Part shown: piece after piece, positions 1 to 8,328 of the stretch | Layout: each line of letters opens with the position of its first letter | How positions within the stretch are numbered: the first letter of the stretch is position 1 | NCBI RefSeq assembly: GCF_900167935.1 | Contig: NZ_FUYL01000008.1 | Location: 124,001-188,000 of the forward strand | Direction of reading: 5' to 3' | Origin: Maribacter arcticus | GTDB lineage: Bacteria > Bacteroidota > Bacteroidia > Flavobacteriales > Flavobacteriaceae | Length of the DNA: 64,000 nt | Program-made: the position numbers and the translations under genes | Notes under the pieces: model-generated | The model's database searches: none | Told to the model about the DNA's origin: nothing | What the model saw: only the letters and a program-made list of their open reading frames with translations

Positions 1-135
1 GGTTTGTTAAAGCGAAAACAAAATGATGCCAAAGCATTGGCCGAACTAGATAAAAATCTAAGAAAACTGGATGCATTAGATCCAGTTAAATATGATTTTG
101 CTTTATTCGGTTTAGGCGTTTTTGAGAAATTTTAA
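1..135 (+). CDS. C-terminal end of a TIGR02757 (DUF2400) family protein, partial
   Basis: Only the last 44 residues are in the window; the gene begins upstream. Frame 1 reads without interruption to a TAA at 133-135. The tail, a Lys/Arg-rich helix followed by DPVKYDFALFGLGVFEKF, matches what I know of the C-terminus of the TIGR02757/DUF2400 family, which is widespread in Bacteroidota and has no settled function. The identification rests on this short tail only. The 136 bases before the next gene hold no further ORF that I recognise. Confidence 0.65.
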   Translation, partial: GLLKRKQNDAKALAELDKNLRKLDALDPVKYDFALFGLGVFEKF

Positions 136-271
136 TTGCATTGTCAATGATTTAATGGTTAAAAAATCACTTGAATTAATGAAATAATAATTTAAGATTA
201 TTCAACTATTCTAAAACTAGGGTTAACGGTATTATTCTTATTTTCGTTTATCAACAGAACTTCAGAAAACC

Positions 272-1756
272 ATGAAAAAAATTTTACAATTATCCATTTG
301 TTTGATAACTACCATCGGCTTGGCACAGTCTAGGACATTGCCAATTGACACCGTTATTACTACACAGCATAATGCTACTATTAATGGCGCAACTTTTTCT
401 TATACAGCACAAACAGGAACTCAACCTGTGTGGGATGAAAATGCAAAACCTATTGCTTCATTACATTACACCTATTACACAAGAAATAACATTAAAGATC
501 GCGCTGCTAGACCACTATTAATTTCTTTTAATGGCGGACCAGGTTCTGGGTCTGTTTGGATGCACCTTGCATACACAGGTCCAAGAATATTAAAAATCGA
601 TGATGAAGGCTATCCAGTTCAGCCATACGGAGTTAATGAAAATCCGTTTTCAGTTCTTGATATTGCGGATATTGTCTATGTGAATCCTGCAAATACTGGT
701 TATTCTAGAACAATTCCTGAATCTGGGGATGAAGTAGACCGTAAAAAATTCTTCGGAATCAACGCAGATATTACTTATTTGGCAGAATGGCTGAATACGT
801 TTGTAACCCGTAACAACCGATGGAGTTCGCCCAAATATTTAATTGGCGAAAGTTATGGTGGCCCAAGGGTTATGGGTCTTTCATTAGAACTGCAGAATAA
901 GCAATGGATGTACCTAAACGGTGTAATTCTAGTATCTCCTGCCGATTATAAAATTTTACGAAACGAAGGCCCAGTAGCAGAAGCAATAAATCTTCCTTAT
1001 TTTACGGCTGCGGCTTGGCATCACAAAGCATTACCAGCTGAATTACAAGGGAAAGACCTTTTGGATATTCTCCCAGAATCCGAAGACTATACAATTAATA
1101 CCTTGATTCCTGCACTGGCAAAAGGAGGATTTATATCTGATCAAGAAAAAACAACCATTGCTAAAAAGATGTCTTATTACTCCGGCTTGGAAACGAAAGA
1201 TATAATAGACCAAAACCTATCTGTACCTACCTCCTTTTTCTGGAAGAATTTATTAAAGGAAAAAGGCGGTTATACCGTTGGAAGATTGGATTCAAGATAT
1301 TTAGGCATGGATAAGCAGCTTTTGGGCATGCGACCTGATTACAATTCTGAGTTGACCTCTTGGCTGCATAGTTTTACCCCAGCAATAAACTATTACTTGC
1401 AAGAAGAACTGAAGTTTAAGACCGATGTAAAATATAATATGTTCGGACCTGTGCATCCTTGGGACAACTCTGACGAGAATACCCGTGAAAGCCTAAGACA
1501 GGCCATGGCACAAAATCCATATTTAAACGTAATGGTACAATCAGGTTATTATGATGGTGCTACAACTTATTTTAACGCTAAATACCTAATGTGGCAAGTA
1601 GATCCAAGCGGAAGAATGAAGGATAGGTTTAGCTTTAAAGGGTATCGTTCTGGTCACATGATGTATTTAAGAAGAGAAGATCTTAAAACTGCAAATGATG
1701 ATATTCGCGATTTTATCGAAAAAACTATCACAAATGGTAAGAGTGCAAAATACTAA
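272..1756 (+). CDS. Exported S10 family serine carboxypeptidase-like peptidase
   Basis: The product is 494 residues with an N-terminal signal peptide ending near TIGLAQS (residue 20). It is an alpha/beta-hydrolase of the serine carboxypeptidase (S10) type. The S10 hallmark SFNGGPGSGS lies at 85-94, and the nucleophile elbow GESYGG at 192-197 places the catalytic serine at S194. The acid is probably D428 (GYYDG) and the base H462 (SGHMMY), in the order expected for the family. S10 enzymes remove C-terminal residues from peptides, so a periplasmic or outer-surface role in peptide digestion is inferred. It stands alone, convergent with the next gene. The start is the ATG just before MKKILQL. Confidence 0.9.
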   Translation: MKKILQLSICLITTIGLAQSRTLPIDTVITTQHNATINGATFSYTAQTGTQPVWDENAKPIASLHYTYYTRNNIKDRAARPLLISFNGGPGSGSVWMHLAYTGPRILKIDDEGYPVQPYGVNENPFSVLDIADIVYVNPANTGYSRTIPESGDEVDRKKFFGINADITYLAEWLNTFVTRNNRWSSPKYLIGESYGGPRVMGLSLELQNKQWMYLNGVILVSPADYKILRNEGPVAEAINLPYFTAAAWHHKALPAELQGKDLLDILPESEDYTINTLIPALAKGGFISDQEKTTIAKKMSYYSGLETKDIIDQNLSVPTSFFWKNLLKEKGGYTVGRLDSRYLGMDKQLLGMRPDYNSELTSWLHSFTPAINYYLQEELKFKTDVKYNMFGPVHPWDNSDENTRESLRQAMAQNPYLNVMVQSGYYDGATTYFNAKYLMWQVDPSGRMKDRFSFKGYRSGHMMYLRREDLKTANDDIRDFIEKTITNGKSAKY

Positions 1757-1765
1757 CGTATAAGT

Positions 1766-2221
1766 TTACTTTTCCATTACAGTTTTAGACATTCCTAATA
1801 AAGACAAAGAATTAATTTCAGCGTTTTCTATTAGGAATGTTTTTTTTATTTCTAATTCAGAATATCCGACAGCATCTTTAAAAAGCTTATCTCGTTTGCG
1901 CTGCTTTCTTTTTTTAAAAATATCTATGGTAACACCCACTGTAGCTCCGCCTAACACAGTAGCCAACAAATCGGCATTGTCCCAACCACCATATTGCTTT
2001 TGGTCAATACTTTCTTTTGCCAAGCCAATGAGTAAACTACCTCCTATAGCCCCTATAAACGTCCAAGTTCTATCGCCATCTGAAATTTGACTAGCTACTC
2101 CTGCGCCTACTAAACCATATAGGTTACCACCAAGAAAGTGAAGCACCTTATCTTGCTCTACTTGACTATATGTGCTGTGAAGCAATCCTAGAATAAAGAA
2201 GAAAGCAAATATTTTTTTCAT
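1766..2221 (-). CDS. Putative periplasmic YfiM/DUF2279-like protein
   Basis: The product has 151 residues from the ATG (MKKIFAFF); a TTG nine bases upstream also keeps the frame open but is less likely. A signal peptide ends near STYSQ. The mature part begins DKVLHFLGG and contains two glycine-rich hydrophobic stretches, with GLAKESIDQKQYGGWDNADL between them. The DKxLHF, KE-x-xD and GGW-x-x-DL pattern resembles YfiM (DUF2279), a small envelope protein of unknown function; similarity is by motif only. The C-terminus is basic (KKRKQRKRDK) and then ordinary. It is convergent with the S10 gene, nine bases apart. Confidence 0.55.
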   Translation of the reverse strand: MKKIFAFFFILGLLHSTYSQVEQDKVLHFLGGNLYGLVGAGVASQISDGDRTWTFIGAIGGSLLIGLAKESIDQKQYGGWDNADLLATVLGGATVGVTIDIFKKRKQRKRDKLFKDAVGYSELEIKKTFLIENAEINSLSLLGMSKTVMEK

Positions 2222-2334
2222 AGTGCGCAAAGATAGAGATTCTAAAACAGTGGTTGACTCTAAATTAAGTTACAATTATCTAGTTAGATTTGAACTAATT
2301 TTTATTTATAGTATCTTAGAATTTTAAAATTTAT

Positions 2335-2793
2335 ATGGAAATAAAGAACTTTATTAAAAGCCTAAAAGTCATGCATTTGTTTTTAGTCGTAGGCCTAAGT
2401 ATTTTTACGATTTGGGTCATTATTCAAATTAACAGTTTCAATACTAGTACTAATGGTGATAATGTATATTTATATCTAATTCCTGTTCTCGCCTTATTGG
2501 GTTATTTTGGAAGTCAAATGATTTTCAAAAAAATGACAGCTAGAATTAAGATAGAAAACCAATTAGTCGACAAATTGAAAAAATACCAATCTGCATTGCA
2601 TCTTAAGTATGCTCTAATTGAAATTCCTGCTTTTCTAGGACTTTTTGTTTATTATAGTACTGGTAACGCATTACCAGTTGTAATCTCTATATGTTTATTA
2701 GCTTATTTATTTGTACAGAAACCGAATAAAGAAAACATAGTTAATAGCTTACCATTAACCTCAGAAGAAAAAAACATAGTTCAAAACTCATAA
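2335..2793 (+). CDS. Small integral membrane protein, function unknown
   Basis: The product is 152 residues and I do not recognise a named family. It has about four hydrophobic segments (roughly residues 14-32, 44-61, 90-108 and 110-127) with a Lys-rich cytoplasmic-type loop around 62-88. No catalytic motif is visible. It lies 14 bases upstream of the SGNH esterase gene on the same strand, so the two are probably co-transcribed. A TAGATTTG sequence at 2285-2292 matches the flavobacterial -7 box but has no TTG at proper spacing. Confidence 0.55.
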   Translation: MEIKNFIKSLKVMHLFLVVGLSIFTIWVIIQINSFNTSTNGDNVYLYLIPVLALLGYFGSQMIFKKMTARIKIENQLVDKLKKYQSALHLKYALIEIPAFLGLFVYYSTGNALPVVISICLLAYLFVQKPNKENIVNSLPLTSEEKNIVQNS

Positions 2794-2807
2794 CCCTATT
2801 CCTTAAA

Positions 2808-3494
2808 ATGAAAAAATTAAATAAAATAATACTAGCCTGTATGTTATCTCTTTTTGGACTAGCTAATTTACAATCACAAGATTGGGCAGACTTAAATCGT
2901 TTTAAAGAAGAAAACACAAAATTACCAAGTGTACAAGAAAATGAAAATCGTATTTTATTTATGGGGAATTCGATTACTATTGGTTGGCTAAACCTTAGAC
3001 CAGAATTCTTTGCAAATAAACCTTATGTTAATCGCGGTATTAGTGGTCAAACTACTCCACAGATGTTGGTGAGATTTAGACAAGATGTAATTGATTTATA
3101 TCCGAAGGTTGTGATTCTTTTAGCTGGCACTAATGATATTGCTGGAAATACAGGCCCTTCAACCTTAGAAATGATTATGGATAATATTAAAGGAATGTCT
3201 GAAATGGCAAAAGCCAACGACATCAAGGTTATTTTGTCTTCTACCCTACCTGCATATGATTACCCATGGAAACCAGGTTTAGAACCTTCTGGTAAAATTA
3301 TCTCCCTAAATAAAATGATTAAGGAGTATGCAGAATTAAATGGTCATATTTATTTAGATTATTTCTCCGCCATGGTTGATGAACGTAACGGATTACCTAA
3401 AAAATATGCTGAAGATGAAGTTCACCCAACTGTTGCAGGCTATAAGGTCATGGAACCTTTAGTAGAAGCTGCAATAAAAGAGGCCTTAAAATAA
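2808..3494 (+). CDS. Exported SGNH/GDSL-type esterase
   Basis: The product is 228 residues with a signal peptide (cleavage near ANLQSQ). All four SGNH blocks are present: GNSIT with the nucleophilic serine (block I), NRGISGQTT supplying glycine (block II), LAGTNDI supplying asparagine (block III) and DEVHPT with the Asp-x-x-His pair (block V). The block spacing fits the GDSL-like lipase/acylhydrolase family that often removes acetyl groups from glycans or cleaves short acyl esters. The substrate cannot be told from sequence. It follows a membrane protein by 14 bases, and downstream is a 136-base gap with a nested inverted repeat. Confidence 0.88.
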   Translation: MKKLNKIILACMLSLFGLANLQSQDWADLNRFKEENTKLPSVQENENRILFMGNSITIGWLNLRPEFFANKPYVNRGISGQTTPQMLVRFRQDVIDLYPKVVILLAGTNDIAGNTGPSTLEMIMDNIKGMSEMAKANDIKVILSSTLPAYDYPWKPGLEPSGKIISLNKMIKEYAELNGHIYLDYFSAMVDERNGLPKKYAEDEVHPTVAGYKVMEPLVEAAIKEALK

Positions 3495-3500
3495 AAAATG

Positions 3501-3568
3501 AACTATCTTAAATAAACGACCGTATTCATATTAGATGTTATTGTGAATATGCTATGTAATAGATAGTT
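3501..3568. repeat. Nested inverted repeat downstream of the esterase gene
   Basis: AACTATCT at 3501-3508 is matched by AGATAGTT at 3561-3568, and inside it TATTCA at 3523-3528 pairs with TGAATA at 3544-3549. It begins seven bases after the esterase stop codon and is followed by TTGAATATT rather than a clean T-run. It may form the 3' end of the esterase transcript; the long internal loops make this weak. Confidence 0.3.
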
Positions 3569-3630
3569 TTGAATATTACATGCCTTTATCAGTCTTTCGA
3601 TATAAATACGTTTTAATGTGATAGCTATCT

Positions 3631-4068
3631 ATGAAAATCAAAGCCATACTACTTTGTATTACTATCGTCCTTTTAAGTTCATGCTCTTCAAAGAATTCAA
3701 TAGAACAAGACCATGAAGAGATTATGTCCATCTTAAATCAACAAGAAAGAGATTGGAATAATCATGATATAAAAGGTTTTATGGGTGGCTATTGGAAATC
3801 AGATTCACTTTATTTTTATAGTAGCAAAAAGCTGAAATCTGGTTGGGAAACCACACTAAATAGTTATTTAAAAAGTTATCCTGAAAAGTCTTATTCAGGC
3901 ACCTTAAAGTTTACTATAGCAAAGATTTCTGCTATATCTTCTGATTCTTACTTTGTAATGGGAGAATACAACTTAACACGCGAAATTGGCGATGCAACAG
4001 GAACGTTCATGATTATTTTTAAAAGAATAAATGGAGAATGGAAGATCATTGCCGATTCTTCTTGTTGA
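3631..4068 (+). CDS. SnoaL/DUF4440-like (NTF2 fold) lipoprotein
   Basis: The product is 145 residues. The lipobox LLSSC at residues 14-18 makes it a lipoprotein. The mature domain starts with a helix (EIMSILNQQERDWNNHDIKG), followed by FMGGYWKSDSLYFYS and strands ending FKRINGEWKIIADSS. This is the typical pattern of DUF4440/SnoaL-like NTF2-fold domains, which bind or isomerise small molecules in a pocket. No certain catalytic residues can be assigned. It appears monocistronic, lying 56 bases before the M28 gene on the same strand. Confidence 0.7.
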   Translation: MKIKAILLCITIVLLSSCSSKNSIEQDHEEIMSILNQQERDWNNHDIKGFMGGYWKSDSLYFYSSKKLKSGWETTLNSYLKSYPEKSYSGTLKFTIAKISAISSDSYFVMGEYNLTREIGDATGTFMIIFKRINGEWKIIADSSC

Positions 4069-4124
4069 CAACCAATAGTAGTTTTCTTTTGATTATTTTT
4101 GGGAAATTTTGATTAAAAGATAAA

Positions 4125-5690
4125 ATGAAAAAAGCACTAACCTTATTGGTCACTTTGGCCCTATCATGTAACTCTTCTCAAAAAACGCTTAAAGAAGCAA
4201 CTTCTGAAGCTGTTTCAGAAGAAGCTTCAGAAATTACTTTTGCTGAATCAATAACAGAGAATGAATTAAAAGAACATTTATTCACCTATGCTTCAGATGA
4301 ATTTGAAGGAAGAGAAACTGGTGAGCCAGGTCAAAAAATGGCAATAGCATATATTAAGGCGGAATATGAAAAATTAAAAATTCCTGCTGCGAAAGCCAAC
4401 GGTGACTATTTTCAAGAAGTTCCATTAGAAATAAGTAAACTACCAATAGGTAAATTAAGTTTAGAAGGTAAAGACTTTCCAATTGGCGAGCATGTTTTAA
4501 CTTTTTCTGCAGCCCATACTTCTTCTAATGAGATTATATATGTCGGGTATGGTATCGAAGAACCAAATTACTCAAACTACAACGACATTGATGTAGAAGG
4601 AAAAATTGTATTACTTAAGGCAGGAGAACCTAAAAACGCAGATGGTACTTACAAAATTTCAGGAACTACCGAAGCTTCTCTCTGGAGTAACATGTCTGAA
4701 TCACTTACAAAAAGAATTCAAATAGCAGTTGATAAAGGTGCAACAGGAATTCTTTATTACGATACCGACAACTTTAACAGATTTAAACGTAGGTTCGAGT
4801 CTATGAAATCAAATAACAATGGCCGAATGGAACTTGTTGATAATAGCGCAGTTGAGTTTTATAGCTTATTCATAGATCAAGTCTTAGCTAAAGACATATT
4901 ATCATCAATTGATACTGATGAAGCCTCTAAAGTACTTACCAAGGATTTGCAATTAAGTTTTAAAAGTTCTAACAATCAAATCACTTCAGAGAATGTAGCT
5001 GCATTTATTAAAGGAACAGAAAAACCAGATGAATATTTAGTAATATCTTCACATTTAGACCATATAGGTATTTCGCCAAATGGCGAAATAAATAATGGAG
5101 CCGATGATGATGGCTCTGGCACTGTGGCTTTATTAGAAATTGCAGAGGCATTTAAATTAGCAGCAGATGCTGGTAAAGGACCTAAAAGGTCAATACTATT
5201 TTTACATGTTACAGGTGAGGAAAAAGGACTTCTAGGTTCTCAATATTATACAGATATGGAGCCAATTATTCCTTTAGCTAATACAGTTGCAAACTTAAAT
5301 ATTGACATGATAGGCAGAATAGACCCAACTCGCGAAGGAGACCGTAACTATATTTATCTTATTGGATCAGACAAATTGAGCTCAGAGCTTCATAATCTTT
5401 CAGAAGATGTGAATAAGAAATTTGCAAATATAGAATTAGATTATACCTATAATGATGAAAACGATCCTAATCGTTTCTATTACAGAAGTGACCACTATAA
5501 TTTCGCTAAAAACAATATTCCTATTATATTTTATTTTAATGGCACTCACGACGACTATCATCGACCAAGTGACACACCAGATAAAATAAATTATGATTTA
5601 TTACAAAACAGGGCCCGACTAATTTTTTATACTGCCTGGGAGATTGCCAATAGAGAGCAAAAAATTATAGTTGACAAACCAACGAAATAA
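4125..5690 (+). CDS. M28 family zinc aminopeptidase lipoprotein
   Basis: The product is 521 residues. A lipoprotein signal (LALSC) is followed by a Ser/Glu-rich linker and a DEFEGRETGE segment typical of the family. A PA-like insert lies at about 130-260, and the M28 di-zinc core follows. Likely ligands are H310 in HLDHIG, the NNGADDDGSG aspartate, the glutamates of TGEEKGLLGS, the NIDMIGR aspartate and the final His in GTHDDYHRPSDT. M28 enzymes release N-terminal amino acids, so peptide scavenging at the envelope is likely. The gene ends in a strong hairpin terminator. Confidence 0.9.
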   Translation: MKKALTLLVTLALSCNSSQKTLKEATSEAVSEEASEITFAESITENELKEHLFTYASDEFEGRETGEPGQKMAIAYIKAEYEKLKIPAAKANGDYFQEVPLEISKLPIGKLSLEGKDFPIGEHVLTFSAAHTSSNEIIYVGYGIEEPNYSNYNDIDVEGKIVLLKAGEPKNADGTYKISGTTEASLWSNMSESLTKRIQIAVDKGATGILYYDTDNFNRFKRRFESMKSNNNGRMELVDNSAVEFYSLFIDQVLAKDILSSIDTDEASKVLTKDLQLSFKSSNNQITSENVAAFIKGTEKPDEYLVISSHLDHIGISPNGEINNGADDDGSGTVALLEIAEAFKLAADAGKGPKRSILFLHVTGEEKGLLGSQYYTDMEPIIPLANTVANLNIDMIGRIDPTREGDRNYIYLIGSDKLSSELHNLSEDVNKKFANIELDYTYNDENDPNRFYYRSDHYNFAKNNIPIIFYFNGTHDDYHRPSDTPDKINYDLLQNRARLIFYTAWEIANREQKIIVDKPTK

Positions 5691-5702
5691 TTTTTAAATT
5701 AT

Positions 5703-5742
5703 AAAAAAGGCCTGTTAACTAACTGTTTAACAGGCCTTTTTT
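5703..5742. terminator. Bidirectional rho-independent terminator
   Basis: An A-run and AGGCCTGTTAA are followed by a seven-base loop, then TTTAACAGGCCT and a T-run. The stem is essentially perfect over about 15 bp and has A/T tracts on both sides, so it can serve the M28 gene on the plus strand and the tRNA-His gene on the minus strand. Confidence 0.9.
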
Positions 5743-5820
5743 ATTTGAAAATACTTTGTTTACAAATTAAATTAAAACAAAAAAGTCTTGGAATAAATCC
5801 AAGACTTTTAGTTTGCTTTA

Positions 5821-5896
5821 GGGTGGAAGACCGGGTTCGAACCGGCGACCCTCGGTACCACAAACCGATGCTCTAACCAGCTGAGCTACAACCACC
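5821..5896 (-). tRNA. tRNA-His (GTG)
   Basis: Read on the minus strand, the gene starts with an encoded extra G (G-1, complement of 5896), as expected for tRNA-His. It continues with the acceptor GTGGTTG, TA, a D arm GCTC...GAGC, the anticodon stem TCGGT/ACCGA with loop TTGTGGT (anticodon GTG), a T stem GCCGG/CCGGT with a canonical TTCGAAC loop, and the 3' strand CTTCCAC with C73. CCA is not encoded. The acceptor has two adjacent T-T oppositions (positions 5-68 and 6-67), the only irregularity. Confidence 0.95.
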
Positions 5897-6053
5897 ATTT
5901 GTAAGCGAGTGCAAATGTAAATTTTTTAAATAGTACTCACAAATAATAAATGATATTTGAATAAATATTTCAATTTTTACGCTACATAACATTTTTCTAA
6001 TTAAATTGTTAAACTATATTTAGAAGCTTACTTTATTATACCCCTGACAATAA

Positions 6054-8102
6054 ATGCATTTTAAACCCACAATTAAAAACAATTTATTTCTTTTCGCATT
6101 TGTTTGTCTTAATATGAATACGATTATTGCACAAGTAGATAGTATTCAGTTTTATAAAAAAAAAATAATAGAACTTACCTCTAGTTCAAATTTTTCTGAA
6201 AACAACATCACATATATTGATTTTTTAAACGAATTATCCTATAGATTAAGATATACAGAATTGGATTCGATGGAGTCATTATCAAAAAAAGCCCTCCAGT
6301 TGAGCAAGAATTTTAATTACAAGAAAGGGGAATTGGAAGCCTTGACTAATTTTTCCGCATTTCATTTATATGGTGGTAATACTGTTAAAGCTATAGAATA
6401 CGGTAATTTAGTTTTAGAAACCGCAGAAATATCCAATTTTCCGCAAAACAAGATGAAGGTTCATAATCAATTGGGACAGGCTTATTTTATTAAACAAGAT
6501 TATCCTTTAACCTATTCTCATTTTTTGAATGCTATATCGCTCAGTGAAAAGTATCATGATGATTCTTATAAATTTAGAATGAACATGAATTTAGGCACTA
6601 TGTTCAATCTCCTTCAAGATTATGATGAAGCTATGGTATTTTATACAAAAGCATTTAAGATCTCAGAAACGCTTAAAGATGCAGAAATGAACGCTATGGT
6701 GTCAAGTAATTTGGGTTATCTGTACACCCAGAAGGAAGATTTTAAAAAAGCGAAAACTTTACTATTAAAAAGTATAGCATACTTTGAAAAAGCAAAAATT
6801 AATCAATGGCTTGCATTTAGCCATACTACTTTGGGTCAATTAAATTTGAAATTGAACAATTATAATGAAGCGATAGTTAATTATGACAAAGCACTACTCT
6901 TACACAAATCATTAAATGATATAAAAGGAAGGGCAGATATAAATTACGGATTAGCCAAAGCAAATTTTGGTTTAGGAAAAAGTGTTGAAGCCGAGGAATT
7001 TGTTAATGAGAGTAAGATACTTTATGAATCCTTTAAGCTAAATTCAGGTTTAGAAAGGGTTAATCGGTTGTTATACCAAATTAAAAAAAATCAAAAAAAA
7101 GTTTCAGAATCATTAGCTTATTTGGAATTAGCCGAAAATCTAGCCAATAATATCAATAAGGAAAAAAATATAAGATATTTAATTTTGCAAAATGCAAAAT
7201 TAAATATCGAGAAGGAGAAAGAAAATTTAGCTATAAAAAATCGCTTAGCTATAGCACAACAACGCAAATATGTAAAATGGTCGCTAGCAGCACTATTTAC
7301 ATCATTTGTAATAGTCTTGATAATTTTAAATTCTAATAAAAGAGAAAAATTATTAAACAAGAAACTGGAGAATCAAGCTATTGTTTTAAAGGAAAATCAA
7401 AAAAACCTTTCTAATATAAATAGAAATCAAGATCGGCTTTTTTCTATAGTAGGTCATGACTTACGTGGGCCTATAATTTCATTAAAGGAATTACTCACCT
7501 TATATATTGAAGACCCTGATGGCAAAATGTATTTTGAAAAATTTGCTCCTCAATTAAGAGAAGATTTAGAACAGGTACAGTTTACAATGGACAACCTCCT
7601 GCATTGGGGTAAAACCCAAATGATGGGGAGTTCAATGAGATTAGAAAGAATTCCTATAAGCGATGAAATAGAGAATATCTTACACTTCTTTAGTAAAGAA
7701 ATTAAAAAGAAATACATTGAAATCGACAACCAAATAATCGACAACCATTTCGCTTTTGCAGACCTCGACCAATTTAATGTGATTTTCAGAAACTTAATAA
7801 GTAATGCCATAAAATTCACCCCTAACGAAGGTGAAATCACCATTACCTCTAAAATAAAAGACGCTAGCTTGTTAATTGAAATTTCTGATACCGGTGTGGG
7901 AATGAGTGAGTTGACAATAAGTAAATTATTTAAAGACACCGAACATATATCGACAGCGGGCACCAATTTAGAAAAAGGCACAGGCCTTGGATTACGATTG
8001 GTAAAAGAAATGATAGTAAAGAATAACGGAGAAATATTTGTTAAAAGTAAAATCAATAAAGGAAGTCACTTTATTATAGAACTACCTTTGCCAACCATTT
8101 AA
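6054..8102 (+). CDS. TPR-containing membrane sensor histidine kinase
   Basis: The product is 682 residues: a signal peptide (to about residue 26), an extracytoplasmic region of roughly seven TPR-type helix pairs (about 60-350), a coiled stretch, one transmembrane segment near 405-425, a second coiled coil, and a HisKA/HATPase_c module. The phospho-acceptor is H468 in GHDLRGP. The ATP lid shows the N box NLISNAIKFTP, the G1 box DTGVGM and the G2 box GTGLGL. No receiver domain is attached and no response regulator gene is adjacent, so its partner is elsewhere. A closely similar kinase follows directly, suggesting tandem duplication. Confidence 0.92.
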   Translation: MHFKPTIKNNLFLFAFVCLNMNTIIAQVDSIQFYKKKIIELTSSSNFSENNITYIDFLNELSYRLRYTELDSMESLSKKALQLSKNFNYKKGELEALTNFSAFHLYGGNTVKAIEYGNLVLETAEISNFPQNKMKVHNQLGQAYFIKQDYPLTYSHFLNAISLSEKYHDDSYKFRMNMNLGTMFNLLQDYDEAMVFYTKAFKISETLKDAEMNAMVSSNLGYLYTQKEDFKKAKTLLLKSIAYFEKAKINQWLAFSHTTLGQLNLKLNNYNEAIVNYDKALLLHKSLNDIKGRADINYGLAKANFGLGKSVEAEEFVNESKILYESFKLNSGLERVNRLLYQIKKNQKKVSESLAYLELAENLANNINKEKNIRYLILQNAKLNIEKEKENLAIKNRLAIAQQRKYVKWSLAALFTSFVIVLIILNSNKREKLLNKKLENQAIVLKENQKNLSNINRNQDRLFSIVGHDLRGPIISLKELLTLYIEDPDGKMYFEKFAPQLREDLEQVQFTMDNLLHWGKTQMMGSSMRLERIPISDEIENILHFFSKEIKKKYIEIDNQIIDNHFAFADLDQFNVIFRNLISNAIKFTPNEGEITITSKIKDASLLIEISDTGVGMSELTISKLFKDTEHISTAGTNLEKGTGLGLRLVKEMIVKNNGEIFVKSKINKGSHFIIELPLPTI

Positions 8103-8328
8103 ATAAATTTTTCTACTTTATAATGTATTATTAGCACATTAAAATTCAACTATTAATCTAGTCTTCAATAGGACCAATTTCGCTAATAATTATACATTAA
8201 AACAATAATATATCGATGAACTACATCTTTAAGTCGTTAAAACACACAATAATTGACGTTTCACAACAATAATTGCTAATCCCTTAAGTTCTACTCTAAA
8301 TTTAGGAATTCAATAGTAGAGATTATCT

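Noticed and set aside
7550-8056. Minus-strand open frame of 168 codons inside the first TPR kinase
   Set aside because: Lies over the HATPase_c domain on the other strand; its translation is hydrophobic noise.
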